Assembly (NCBI RefSeq): GCF_015160855.1
Contig: NZ_CP063373.1
Location: 8,097,001 to 8,161,000, forward strand
Length of the DNA stretch: 64,000 nucleotides
Direction: 5' to 3'
From: Streptomyces ferrugineus
GTDB lineage: Bacteria > Actinomycetota > Actinomycetes > Streptomycetales > Streptomycetaceae
A program made the position numbers and the translations under genes. The notes beneath the pieces are model-generated. The model saw only the letters and a program-made list of their open reading frames with translations, was not told the DNA's origin and did no database searches. Positions 55,545 to 63,938 of this stretch are shown here, in pieces. Each line of letters starts with the position of its first letter. Position 1 is the stretch's first letter.

Positions 55545-55901
55545 GTGACCACTCAGCCTGATCATGGACAGGAGCTGATCCCCCGACCGGAACGAACCCC
55601 TGACGCCGTCCGTGTCGCCCTCGCTCGCATCGCCCCCCATCGACTGGGGGAGATGGAACGGCACAAAGAGCAGGCGCTCGCAGCCGCTATCGCAGATGGC
55701 AAGATCGGCCACCTCCAGCACTGGCTCACGTACTGGCACGCGCAGGTCGAGATCGAGCGCCGCCCCGACCTGTCCACCCGCTACCGCACCGCGCTCGCCG
55801 CGGTACACGGCACGGAGGGTAGGGACGACCCCTCATTCCGGTCCGGCATGAACGAGCTGACCGCGGTCGAAGCGGAGGCAAAGCGGGCGGTGTCCGCGTG
55901 A
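55545..55901 (+). CDS. DUF6247 family protein, candidate antitoxin
   Basis: 118 residues from a GTG with AAGGAG upstream. The sequence LIPRPERTPDAVRVALARIAPHRL and LQHWLTYWHAQVEIERRP matches DUF6247, a small helical family found in Streptomyces. It overlaps the next gene by GTGA. Members often precede a short RelE-like gene, which suggests antitoxin function, but this is inference. The gene lies between the two copies of the icmA end. Confidence 0.7.
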   Translation: MTTQPDHGQELIPRPERTPDAVRVALARIAPHRLGEMERHKEQALAAAIADGKIGHLQHWLTYWHAQVEIERRPDLSTRYRTALAAVHGTEGRDDPSFRSGMNELTAVEAEAKRAVSA

Positions 55902-56149
55902 CCTGGGGCTGGGAGTACGACCCGGACGAAGCGCACGTCGCAGGAGGCGCCCCTCCCGCCTTCCTTGCCGAGGTCGAGAAGAAGGCCGACGAGTTGGTCC
56001 GCGCCGCTGCGGCCTTCTACCTCGACGGCACCACCTACCAGGGAGAAGGGCCGAACGGAGGCTTTGCCCACGTCCCCGGCGGCTTCTTCAACTACCTGAT
56101 CGTCCCCCGGCACGAGCGGCTCTACATCATGCAGGTGACCTTCCTGTGA
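55898..56149 (+). CDS. Small RelE/ParE-like protein, candidate toxin
   Basis: 83 residues. The C-terminal pattern FFNYLIVPRHERLYIMQVTFL resembles the last strands of RelE/ParE-fold toxins, and the N-terminal half is helical (PPAFLAEVEKKADELVRAAAAFYL). The start overlaps the DUF6247 stop, so the two are coupled. RelE-type toxins cut mRNA on the ribosome; catalytic residues cannot be confirmed here. Confidence 0.6.
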   Translation: MTWGWEYDPDEAHVAGGAPPAFLAEVEKKADELVRAAAAFYLDGTTYQGEGPNGGFAHVPGGFFNYLIVPRHERLYIMQVTFL

Positions 56150-56249
56150 TGAGGCGCATGGGCTTGTCAGGGCGCGTGACATGCCCTTCCCACACTGCGA
56201 GAAGGAGGCTCCAACCCCGCACCGCCCTAGGCCGACGACACCATCGGTC

Positions 56250-57950
56250 CTAGAACCCCGCCGGCTCCGTGTAAACCCCCCACTCCTCCCGCAGCACCCC
56301 GCAGATCTCCCCCAACGTCGCCTCGGCCCGCACCGCGTCCAGCATCGGCTCGATCATGTTGCTCCCGTCCCGCGCGGCGGCGATCATCGCGTCCAGAGCC
56401 GAACGCACCGCGGCGTCGTCCCGCCGCCCCCGCCGCTCGGAGAGCACCCGCACCTGCTCCCGCTCCACCTCATGGCTGACCCGCAGGATCTCCAGGTCCC
56501 CGGTGACGGATCCGGTATGGGCGTTCACGCCCACCACCCGCTTGTCGCCCTTCTCCAGCGACTGCTGGTACCGGAACGCCGACTCCGCGATCTCCCCGGT
56601 GAACCAGCCGTCCTCGATCCCCCGCAGAATCCCGGACGTGATCGGCCCGATGGGGTGCTGCCCGTCCGGGTGCGCGCGCAGCCCGCGCTCCTTTATCTGC
56701 TCGAAGATCTTCTCGGCGTCGGCCTCGATCCGGTCGGTCAACTGCTCCACGAACCACGAACCGCCCAGCGGATCGGCCACGTTGGCCACCCCGGTCTCCT
56801 CCATGAGGACCTGCTGGGTGCGCAGGGCGATCTCGGCCGCCTGCTCACTCGGCAGCGCGAGGGTCTCGTCGAGGGCGTTGGTGTGCAGGGAGTTCGTGCC
56901 GCCGAGTACCGCCGCCAGCGCTTCCACGGCCGTACGCACGACGTTGTTGTACGGCTGCTGGGCGGTCAGCGAGACACCGGCGGTCTGGGTGTGGAAGCGC
57001 AGCCACTGGGACTTCTCGGACTTCGCGCCGTAGACGTCCCGCATCCAGCGTGCCCAGATCCTGCGCGCGGCGCGGAACTTGGCGATCTCCTCGAAGAAGT
57101 CGACGTGCGCGTCGAAGAAGAAGGACAGGCCGGGGGCGAACACGTCCACGTCCAGGCCGCGCGACAGGCCCAGCTCGACGTATCCGAAGCCGTCCGCCAG
57201 TGTGTACGCCAGCTCCTGCGCCGCCGTCGCGCCGGCCTCGCGGATGTGGTAGCCGGAGACCGACAGCGGCTTGTAGGCGGGGATGCCGGCCGCGCAGTGC
57301 TCCATGAGGTCGCCGATCAGGCGCAGGTGCGGCTCGGGCTGGAAGAGCCACTCCTTCTGGGCGATGTACTCCTTGAAGATGTCGGTCTGGAGGGTGCCGT
57401 TGAGCACGCCCGGGTCGACGCCCTGGCGCTCCGCGGCCACCAGGTACATGCAGAAGACCGGCACGGCCGGGCCGCTGATCGTCATCGACGTCGTCACGTC
57501 GCCCAGCGGGATGTCCTTGAACAGGACCTCCATGTCGGCGGCCGAGTCGATGGCGACACCGCAGTGCCCGACCTCGCCCAGCGAGCGCGGGTCGTCGGAG
57601 TCGCGGCCCATGAGCGTCGGCATGTCGAAGGCGACCGAGAGTCCGCCTCCGCCGTTGCCGAGGATCATCTTGTACCGCTCGTTGGTCTGCTCGGCGTTTC
57701 CGAACCCGGCGAACTGCCGGATGGTCCACGTCCGCCCTCGGTAGCCGGTCGGATACAACCCGCGGGTGTAGGGGTACTCCCCGGGCCAGCCGATCCGCTC
57801 GAAGCCCTCGTACCTGTCTCCCGGCCGGGGCCCGTACACCGGCTCCACGGGATCGCCGGAGAGCGTGGTGAAGTCCGCGTTGCGCTTGCGCGCGGCGTCG
57901 TACCGGGCCTGCCAGCGTCGGCGGCCCTCATCGATGGCGTCAGCGTCCAT
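56250..57950 (-). CDS. icmA: Isobutyryl-CoA mutase, large (substrate-binding) subunit
   Basis: 566 residues from the ATG at 57950, the same length as known IcmA. The residues that separate isobutyryl-CoA mutase from methylmalonyl-CoA mutase are the IcmA ones: F80 in [11 protein letters not shown] (Tyr in the latter) and Q198 in EYIAQKEW (Arg in the latter). It lacks the B12-binding domain, which is in a separate small subunit (icmB) encoded elsewhere. It interconverts isobutyryl-CoA and n-butyryl-CoA, linking valine breakdown to butyryl-CoA used for polyketides and lipids. A perfect palindrome precedes the start. A broken copy of its 3' end lies 1.3 kb downstream. Confidence 0.94.
   Translation of the reverse strand: MDADAIDEGRRRWQARYDAARKRNADFTTLSGDPVEPVYGPRPGDRYEGFERIGWPGEYPYTRGLYPTGYRGRTWTIRQFAGFGNAEQTNERYKMILGNGGGGLSVAFDMPTLMGRDSDDPRSLGEVGHCGVAIDSAADMEVLFKDIPLGDVTTSMTISGPAVPVFCMYLVAAERQGVDPGVLNGTLQTDIFKEYIAQKEWLFQPEPHLRLIGDLMEHCAAGIPAYKPLSVSGYHIREAGATAAQELAYTLADGFGYVELGLSRGLDVDVFAPGLSFFFDAHVDFFEEIAKFRAARRIWARWMRDVYGAKSEKSQWLRFHTQTAGVSLTAQQPYNNVVRTAVEALAAVLGGTNSLHTNALDETLALPSEQAAEIALRTQQVLMEETGVANVADPLGGSWFVEQLTDRIEADAEKIFEQIKERGLRAHPDGQHPIGPITSGILRGIEDGWFTGEIAESAFRYQQSLEKGDKRVVGVNAHTGSVTGDLEILRVSHEVEREQVRVLSERRGRRDDAAVRSALDAMIAAARDGSNMIEPMLDAVRAEATLGEICGVLREEWGVYTEPAGF
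56459..56640. repeat. Direct repeat, right copy (182 bp, inside icmA)
   Basis: Part of the intact icmA coding region; pairs with 55122-55303. Confidence 0.9.
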
Positions 57951-57958
57951 ACCTTCGA

Positions 57959-57982
57959 ATTTACTAGGACGTCCTAGTAAAT
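57959..57982. promoter_or_regulatory. Perfect 24-bp palindrome before icmA
   Basis: Each half reads ATTTACTAGGAC from its outer end; the centre is GACGTC. It lies eight bases before the icmA ATG, so a bound protein would block transcription or the leader. The pattern TAGGACGTCCTA is likely an operator for a dimeric regulator of CoA metabolism; the nearby MarR gene is one candidate. Confidence 0.75.
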
Positions 57983-58024
57983 GTCGATGGGAAGCCGCCG
58001 CACGCGTTCCGTACGGCGGTTTCG

Positions 58025-58357
58025 TCAGGCCTTGGCTACGGCCGCCTCCGGACCGCTGACCAGCGGTTCCACGGTGCGGGTGACCTTGCGCTCGACGAAG
58101 AACGCGGCCAGCGGAATCGTCCCGGAGAGCAGCACCCACAGCAGCTTGCCGAACGGCCACTTGGCCTTGGAGCCGAGGTCGAAGGCGAAGATCAGGTAGA
58201 CGATGTAGAGGAAACCGTGGACCTGGGAGACGGCGAAGGTGACGTCCTCGCCCATGTCGAAGCCGTACTTGAACACCATGCAGGTGCACAGCACGAGCAG
58301 CATGACGGCGGTGACGTAGGCCATCACCCGGTAGCGGGTCAGGACGCTCTTCTTCAT
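58025..58357 (-). CDS. DUF3817 membrane protein
   Basis: 110 residues from the ATG at 58357 (a GTG two codons upstream is possible; no strong ribosome site for either). Three hydrophobic segments: VMAYVTAVMLLVLCTCMVF, VHGFLYIVYLIFAFDLG and LLWVLLSGTIPLAAFFVE. The HGFLYIVYL motif is typical of DUF3817, small actinobacterial membrane proteins of unknown role. It lies between the MarR and icmA genes on the same strand. Confidence 0.85.
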   Translation of the reverse strand: MKKSVLTRYRVMAYVTAVMLLVLCTCMVFKYGFDMGEDVTFAVSQVHGFLYIVYLIFAFDLGSKAKWPFGKLLWVLLSGTIPLAAFFVERKVTRTVEPLVSGPEAAVAKA

Positions 58358-58422
58358 GCGCACGAGCGTAACCACCCGTTCCGGGAGATCTTGACCCGGG
58401 CCCCGGTCGGCCTTCCCGGAGG

Positions 58423-58932
58423 TCAGCTCTCCTCGAAGTCGTGTGCCGCGACCCGCAGCGGGCGCAGCATCGCGAAGATCTCCGCGCACTCCTCGGCGTC
58501 GTACACCCCGAGCCCGAAGTCCATCGCCATCAGGTCGCGGGTGGCCGCCTCGACCACCTCGCGGCCCTTGTCGGTGATGGAGGCGAGGGTGCCGCGTCCG
58601 TCGTTGGGGTTGGGCCGCTTGTCCACCAGGCCGGACTTGACCAGCCGGTCGACGGTGTTGGTCACCGACGTCGGATGGACCATGAGCCGCTCGCCGATCT
58701 TGGACATCGGCAGCTCGCCGGCCTTGGAGAAGTTGAGCAGCACCAGCGCCTCGTACCGCGCGAACGTCAGGCCGTACGGCTTGACCACCGCGTCGACCTC
58801 GGAGAGCAGGATCTGCTGGGCGCGCATGATCGAGGTGATGGCGGCCATGGACGGCACGCTGCCCCAGCGTTGCTTCCAGAGCTCGTCGGCGCGTGCGATC
58901 GGATCGAAGGGAAGACTGAGCGGCTTCGGCAC
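58423..58932 (-). CDS. MarR family transcriptional regulator
   Basis: 169 residues from a GTG at 58932. Winged helix-turn-helix with PMSKIGERLMVHPTSVTNTV followed by the wing DKRPNPNDGRGTLASITDKG, the standard MarR form. It may control itself, the DUF3817 gene and icmA. An inverted repeat (GTGACCG...CGGTCAC) overlaps its start region. Confidence 0.92.
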   Translation of the reverse strand: MPKPLSLPFDPIARADELWKQRWGSVPSMAAITSIMRAQQILLSEVDAVVKPYGLTFARYEALVLLNFSKAGELPMSKIGERLMVHPTSVTNTVDRLVKSGLVDKRPNPNDGRGTLASITDKGREVVEAATRDLMAMDFGLGVYDAEECAEIFAMLRPLRVAAHDFEES

Positions 58933-58957
58933 GTGACCGACCTTACCGGCCGGTCAC
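58933..58957. promoter_or_regulatory. Inverted repeat at the MarR start
   Basis: GTGACCG (58933-58939) and CGGTCAC (58951-58957), 11 bases between, directly upstream of the GTG. Possible autoregulatory site. Confidence 0.4.
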
Positions 58958-59015
58958 ATGCTGGTCAGCCCCGTCTCGCCTTTCGGTCCGGCCGGGCCAG
59001 GTGTCCGGACCTGAC

Positions 59016-59345
59016 TCATGTGTCCGGACCCGACTCCCCGACCCGGAAGACCCCTGTCCACCGGTCGTCGTGCAGACAGGCGTTCATCGGCTCGACCAGG
59101 TCCTGATGGGCGGGGGCGGTGCGCCAGCGCCGGACGGCCTCCAGGCCGGCCCACTCGCTGGTGAGCAGCCACTGGGCGGGGTCGTCCAGGGAACGGCACA
59201 GTTGTTCGCCGAGGTGCCCGGGGAATCCGGCCGCTGCCGCGCGGACGTCGTCGTAGGACCGTACGAACCGCTCCTCCATCCCCTCGCGCACCCGCAGCAG
59301 CCGGATCACCCGCACCCGCTCGGGGGCCGCGGCACCGGCGGTCAT
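59016..59345 (-). CDS. Antibiotic-biosynthesis-monooxygenase-fold protein
   Basis: 109 residues; the ATG overlaps the P450 stop (ATGA). The ferredoxin-like fold pattern VRVIRLLRVREGMEERFVRS and WLLTSEWAGLEAVRRWRTAP matches the ABM family, which includes cofactor-free quinone-forming oxygenases and cyclase-like accessory proteins of aromatic polyketide clusters. It should act on the pigment polyketide; the exact step is unknown. Confidence 0.85.
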   Translation of the reverse strand: MTAGAAAPERVRVIRLLRVREGMEERFVRSYDDVRAAAAGFPGHLGEQLCRSLDDPAQWLLTSEWAGLEAVRRWRTAPAHQDLVEPMNACLHDDRWTGVFRVGESGPDT

Positions 59346-60619
59346 GACGGGTCGAGGACGACGGGCAGCTCCGCCAGCCCGCGGAAGGCGGGGAACGGCA
59401 CGGTCAGCCAGCGGGCGTCCTCCGGCGCTACGGCGAGGGTCATCCGGGGGTGCCGGCGGAAGAGGGTGCCGAGGGCGATCTGCATCTCCAGGCGGGCCAG
59501 CGGGGCGCCGATGCAGTAGTGCGGGCCGTAGCCGAAGGCGAGATGGGTGGCCTGGACGCCCGGGCGCTGGACGTCCAGCTCGCCCGGGGCAGTGAACATC
59601 TCCGGGTCGCGGTTGGCCCCGGTGATCGAGATCTGGACGAGCGCGCCCTTGGGGATGAGCGTGTCCCGGATCACGACGTCTTCCTTGGCATGGCGGAAGG
59701 TGGAGTTCTCCACCGAGGTCTCGAAGCGGAAGATCTCCTCGATGGCCATGTTCATCGCGTTCGCGTCCCGCAGGGCCAGGTCCTTCTGGTCCGGCCGGCT
59801 CAGCAGGTGGTAGACCGCGTTTCCGATCTGGTACGCCGTCGACTTGTGGCCGGCGAAGAGGAGCACCCACGCCGTCGAGACGAGTTCGTGGTCGGTGAGC
59901 GCGCCCTCCTGGTCCTGGGCGGTGACGAGTGCGCTGAGCAGATCCGATTCGGGCGCGCTGCGCTTTCGCGCGCAGAGGTCCACGAGATAGTCGCGCAGAT
60001 TGCCCTCGGCGATCTCCAGCGCCTTTCTGGCCTCCGGTCCGAAACCGGTCTGTGCGACGGTGGCGGACCATTCCTGCGCCTGTTTCCGCTCGTTCTCCGG
60101 AACGCCCAGGAGTTCACAGATGACGTGGAGCGGAAGCGGGAAACAGAACTCCGGGAGCAGATTCACCGGCCCGGACGTCGGGCATGCGTCGAGCAGTTCG
60201 TCGGTGATCTGCTGAACGCGCGTCCGCAGTGATTCCACCCTTTTCGGAGTGAAGGTGCTGCCGACGATCCGGCGGAGCCTGGTGTGCTTCGGCGGGTCCG
60301 AGAAGAGCATGTTGTCGTCCAGCGCGATCGACGAGTCACCGAAGATGCGGTGGTAGGCGTCGATGGCGCCGTACATGTCCTTGCTCAGCCGCGGGTCGGC
60401 CAGCGCGGCGCGGGCGTCGTCATAACGCGTGATCAGGTATGTCTCCACGCCATGGGGCGGCGAGAGCGGGCACACGGGCGCCTGCTCGCGGAGCGCGGCG
60501 TAGACGGGATGCGGGTTGGCGCGGAACTCCCGGCTGCACGACGAGGCCGCGGCGGCGGCCGCCTCGGACGACATTGCCTCGGATTCCGAGGATTCCTCGG
60601 ATGTGAACGCTTGCGTCAT
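59342..60619 (-). CDS. Cytochrome P450 of the polyketide cluster
   Basis: 425 residues from the ATG at 60619. The haem ligand is C369 in FGYGPHYCIGAPLAR and the ExxR motif is EEIFRFE. The I-helix motif reads LFAGHKSTAYQ: the usual acidic residue before Thr/Ser (AGxE/DT) is Lys259, which alters proton delivery. The N-terminal tail is Ser/Ala/Glu-rich. It is a soluble class I bacterial P450 needing ferredoxin partners not encoded here. Together with the ABM protein it probably modifies the aromatic polyketide. It is divergent from the FAD hydroxylase. Confidence 0.92.
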   Translation of the reverse strand: MTQAFTSEESSESEAMSSEAAAAAASSCSREFRANPHPVYAALREQAPVCPLSPPHGVETYLITRYDDARAALADPRLSKDMYGAIDAYHRIFGDSSIALDDNMLFSDPPKHTRLRRIVGSTFTPKRVESLRTRVQQITDELLDACPTSGPVNLLPEFCFPLPLHVICELLGVPENERKQAQEWSATVAQTGFGPEARKALEIAEGNLRDYLVDLCARKRSAPESDLLSALVTAQDQEGALTDHELVSTAWVLLFAGHKSTAYQIGNAVYHLLSRPDQKDLALRDANAMNMAIEEIFRFETSVENSTFRHAKEDVVIRDTLIPKGALVQISITGANRDPEMFTAPGELDVQRPGVQATHLAFGYGPHYCIGAPLARLEMQIALGTLFRRHPRMTLAVAPEDARWLTVPFPAFRGLAELPVVLDPS

Positions 60620-60764
60620 GACTGGTCCCCGGGTTGGGCGTGAACTTCCGTGGTCAGAGCCACCGTTTCCCGGTCGACACGGCGCCGCAAACGGCGCTGC
60701 GCCATATGGGTCGGCTCGCCGGATGACGTGTGTGTGGCAGGGCTGCTTGGTAAACATCGACGAC

Positions 60765-62420
60765 GTGAGCGGACACGAAGCGGAATCTGTACCAGTTCTC
60801 GTCGTCGGCGGCTCCCTGGTGGGTCTTTCCACTTCGGTTTTCCTAGGCCGCCTCGGGATCGAGCACATGCTCGTGGAGCGCCATGCCAGGACATCGACGC
60901 ATCCGCGCGGCCGTGGCAACAACGTGCGCACCATGGAGATCTACCGGACCGCCGGACTGGAGTCGCGTATCCGGGACGCGGCCAGCGTGCTCGCCGGGAA
61001 CGACGGCATTCTCCAGGTCGACACCCTCACCGGGCGCCAGCGCCGCTGGATCGTCGGGGACATCTCCGGCGGCATGGACGTCTCCCGGGTGAGTTCCTCG
61101 GACTGGTGCCTGTGCAGCCAGAACGACCTCGAACCGGTGCTGCTGGAGTACGCCCGCGAGCAGGGCTCCGACATCCGCTTCAACTCCGAGCTGCTCTCCT
61201 TCACCGAGCACGGGGACGGCGTACGGGCCCGGATCAAGAACCGGGACTCCGGCGAGACGTACACCGTGAACGCCGACTATCTGGTGGCCGCCGACGGGCC
61301 CCGCAGCCCCATCCGCAGTCACCTGGGGATCGGCCAGTCGGGGCCCGGTGAGCTGTTCCACAACGTCAGCGTCACCTTCCGCAGCAGGACCCTGAAGAAC
61401 CACGTCGGAGAGAAACGATTCGTCGTCTGCTACGTCACCGACCCCCGGGGCGAGGGCGCCCTGCTGCCGGTGGACAACGAGGAGCGCTGGGTGATCCACG
61501 TTCCCTGGTATCCCGACCGGCGTGAGGAGTTGACGGACTTCACCGACGAGCGGCTGGCGGCACACATCCGCGCCGCCGTCGGCGTGCCCGGCATCGACGT
61601 CGAGATCACCGGCCGGGCGCCCTGGCACGCGTCCAAGCGGGTCGCCGACGCCTATGGCGCGGGCCGGGTGTTCCTGGCCGGCGACTCGGCCCACGAGATG
61701 CCGCCCACCGGGGCGTTCGGCTCCAACACCGGCATCCAGGACGCCCACAACCTCGCCTGGAAGCTGGCCGCCGTGCTGCGCGGCTGGGCCGGCCCGTCGT
61801 TGCTCGACAGCTACGAGCTCGAACGGCGGCCCGTCGCCCTCGCGACCGGCACGCGCGCGTGCGTGCAGGCGGCCGACGAAGAGCACCCGGGGTTCAGCCC
61901 CGCCGCCGGCCGCAACAACGACCCGGCGGACCTGATGACCGTCGCCCTGTGCTACCGGTACGCCTCCCACGCCGTGGTGGGCGCCCCGCCGGAGCGACCG
62001 ATCGTCCCCGACGCCTTCCATCTGGGCGGCGAACCGGGCAGCCGCGCCCCCCACATGTGGGTGATGCGCGGCGACCTGCGGATCTCCACGCTCGACCTGT
62101 ACGAGCGCTCCTTCGTGCTGCTCGCCGGATCCGGGGGGCAGAAGTGGCGTACGGCCGTGGAGCGGGCCTCCCGCAATCTGGGCGTGCCCGTCGAGGCGTA
62201 CCTCGTGGGTACCGGACCCGATCACGACCTCGCCCCCGACACGGACGCCGACTGGGCGGAGCTGCACGGCACGGCCGAGGACGGTGCCGTGCTCGTGCGC
62301 CCCGACGGCTTCGTCGCCTGGCGGGCGGACGCCGCGATGCCGGACGCCGACCGCGTCCTGACGAACGTGCTGCAGAGCGTGCTCTGCCGCGATCGCGCTC
62401 CGCTGGAGGCGCCGCGATAG
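60765..62420 (+). CDS. FAD-dependent aromatic polyketide hydroxylase
   Basis: 551 residues from the GTG at 60765; an ATG at 60723 is in frame, and no start has a clear ribosome site. Class A flavin monooxygenase: VVGGSLVGLSTSVFLG (FAD), AADGPRSPIRSHLG (DG motif) and VFLAGDSAHEMPPTGAFGSN (FAD ribityl binding). The C-terminal thioredoxin-like domain (LRISTLDLYERSFVLLAG) is typical of polyketide hydroxylases such as WhiE ORFVIII. It should oxygenate the aromatic polyketide with NAD(P)H. In whiE-type clusters this gene is usually divergent from the main operon, as it is here from the P450. Confidence 0.93.
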   Translation: MSGHEAESVPVLVVGGSLVGLSTSVFLGRLGIEHMLVERHARTSTHPRGRGNNVRTMEIYRTAGLESRIRDAASVLAGNDGILQVDTLTGRQRRWIVGDISGGMDVSRVSSSDWCLCSQNDLEPVLLEYAREQGSDIRFNSELLSFTEHGDGVRARIKNRDSGETYTVNADYLVAADGPRSPIRSHLGIGQSGPGELFHNVSVTFRSRTLKNHVGEKRFVVCYVTDPRGEGALLPVDNEERWVIHVPWYPDRREELTDFTDERLAAHIRAAVGVPGIDVEITGRAPWHASKRVADAYGAGRVFLAGDSAHEMPPTGAFGSNTGIQDAHNLAWKLAAVLRGWAGPSLLDSYELERRPVALATGTRACVQAADEEHPGFSPAAGRNNDPADLMTVALCYRYASHAVVGAPPERPIVPDAFHLGGEPGSRAPHMWVMRGDLRISTLDLYERSFVLLAGSGGQKWRTAVERASRNLGVPVEAYLVGTGPDHDLAPDTDADWAELHGTAEDGAVLVRPDGFVAWRADAAMPDADRVLTNVLQSVLCRDRAPLEAPR

Positions 62421-62597
62421 GCCGTCGACCATCTGCCGGCCCGTCGTGGCTGGTCGCGCCCACGCGGCGGTAGCCGCAAGTCGATGACCGCCCCGCGCCC
62501 CTTAAAGGGCGTTGCCGAACCGCAGCCGAATTCGCCAGGCCTGCTCAGACCCCCGCTGGAATCCAGATGCCCCGTACCGAACGACTAGGACGCTGTC

Positions 62598-63563
62598 ATG
62601 ACCCTTGCCGGACGCATCGACGTCCATCACCACTTCACCGCCCCGGCCTGGCTGGACTGGGCCGAGGAACGCGGTGTCGTCCACCGCGAGAAGCTGCCCT
62701 GGTGGACCCGCTGGGACCTGAACGCGGCGCTGGAGATCATGGACAAGACGGGGATCGGCACCTCCGTCATGACCGTGGCGATGCTCGGCCGGTTCCGTGA
62801 GCGCGCCGAGCGGCAGGAGAGCGCCCGGGTCGCCCTCGGGGCCGCGGCCGAGGTCGTCGAGGCCAACCCCGCGCGCTTCGCCTTCTTCACCCCCGTCTTC
62901 CTCGACGACCTGGAGCTCTCCTCGTGGAGCGTGCGCCACGGTCTCGACGAGCTGGGTGCGATCGGGGTGAGCACGCGCACCAGCGTCAACGGCGTCTTCC
63001 TCGGCGACGAGTCGCACGACCGTCTGCTGCGGGAGCTGAACGAGCGGTCCGCGGTCATCAGCACGCACCCCATGGAGGTGGCGGCCGGCAAGGACGGCGC
63101 CGAGGGGCTGCCGGGGATGCCGCCCTTCGTGTGCGACTTCCTGCTGGACACCACGCGCGCCGCCATCAACCTCATCAGGAACGGCACCCTGGACCGCTAT
63201 CCGAACCTCAGCTTCATCCTCCCGCACGGAGGGGGCTTCCTCCCCTACATGGCCACCCGGCTCGACCTGTTCGGCGGGCGGATCACGCCCCCGATCGAGC
63301 CCGGCCGGGTCCGTGATTACCTGCACCGGTTCTACTTCGACACCGCCGGCCCCATGTCCCCCTCGGCCACGCCGACCCTGCTGGCGACGGTCGACCCCGA
63401 CCGCATCCTCTTCGGCACCGACTGGCCGCCCACCCCGGCCCATGTCCTCGTCGACAGCGTGACGCCCGCCCTGGACGGCGACCCCCTCCTCTCGGAGCGG
63501 CAACTGCGGGGCATCAACCGGGAGAACGCGCTGCGGCTGCTGCCGGGGCTCGCGCGCCGGTAG
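62598..63563 (+). CDS. Amidohydrolase-family protein (ACMSD/decarboxylase-like)
   Basis: 321 residues. Metal-binding motifs of amidohydrolase_2 proteins: IDVHHHFTAP at the N-terminus, STHPME in the middle, LPHGGGFLPY and FGTDWPPTP near the end. Relatives include aminocarboxymuconate-semialdehyde decarboxylase and resorcylate decarboxylases, so decarboxylation of an aromatic acid is plausible. It is in line with the FAD hydroxylase, 177 bases downstream, and converges on the cyclase gene. It is not part of the classic whiE gene set. Confidence 0.88.
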   Translation: MTLAGRIDVHHHFTAPAWLDWAEERGVVHREKLPWWTRWDLNAALEIMDKTGIGTSVMTVAMLGRFRERAERQESARVALGAAAEVVEANPARFAFFTPVFLDDLELSSWSVRHGLDELGAIGVSTRTSVNGVFLGDESHDRLLRELNERSAVISTHPMEVAAGKDGAEGLPGMPPFVCDFLLDTTRAAINLIRNGTLDRYPNLSFILPHGGGFLPYMATRLDLFGGRITPPIEPGRVRDYLHRFYFDTAGPMSPSATPTLLATVDPDRILFGTDWPPTPAHVLVDSVTPALDGDPLLSERQLRGINRENALRLLPGLARR

Positions 63564-63577
63564 CCGTACACATGAGA

Positions 63578-63607
63578 AGGCCGCCGCCCGCGATCGGGCG
63601 GCGGCCT
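63578..63607. terminator. Bidirectional terminator, amidohydrolase / cyclase
   Basis: Perfect 13-bp stem AGGCCGCCGCCCG/CGGGCGGCGGCCT with a four-base loop between converging genes. Confidence 0.85.
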
Positions 63608-63614
63608 GCGTCGT

Positions 63615-63938
63615 TCAGTCCCGCTCCCAGTGGTAGAAGCAGCGCGCCATCGCGTCCTTCGGGCTCCTCCAGGTCTCGGGGTCGTACGGGCTGACGAAGG
63701 CTTCGAGCCGCTTGCTGATGTCGACGAACTCGGGGTGCCCGGCCACCTTCGCGATGGCCGGCCCCGGGTCCTGCTCGGCCTCGATGAAGTGCATGTACAC
63801 ATCGCCGAACTGGAACAGGGAACGCTTGGTCACCCCGACGAGGTGCGGGAGTTCGCCCCGGTCGGAGGCCGCGAAGACGCCGGCGATGTCCTTGGCCGAC
63901 TGCGGGGCCATCCTGGCGACGATCAGTGCGTGGTGCAT
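63615..63938 (-). CDS. TcmI-type polyketide cyclase (WhiE ORFVII-like)
   Basis: 107 residues. The sequence MHHALIVARMAP, SDRGELPHLVGV, RSLFQFGDVYMHFIE and WRSPKDAMARCFYHWER is close to the cyclase of spore-pigment clusters as I remember it. The TcmI family (ferredoxin-like fold) closes the last rings of pentangular aromatic polyketides. Its ATG lies 16 bases inside the end of the upstream gene, so the two are coupled. It is probably the last gene of the minimal PKS operon that continues beyond the window. Confidence 0.93.
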   Translation of the reverse strand: MHHALIVARMAPQSAKDIAGVFAASDRGELPHLVGVTKRSLFQFGDVYMHFIEAEQDPGPAIAKVAGHPEFVDISKRLEAFVSPYDPETWRSPKDAMARCFYHWERD

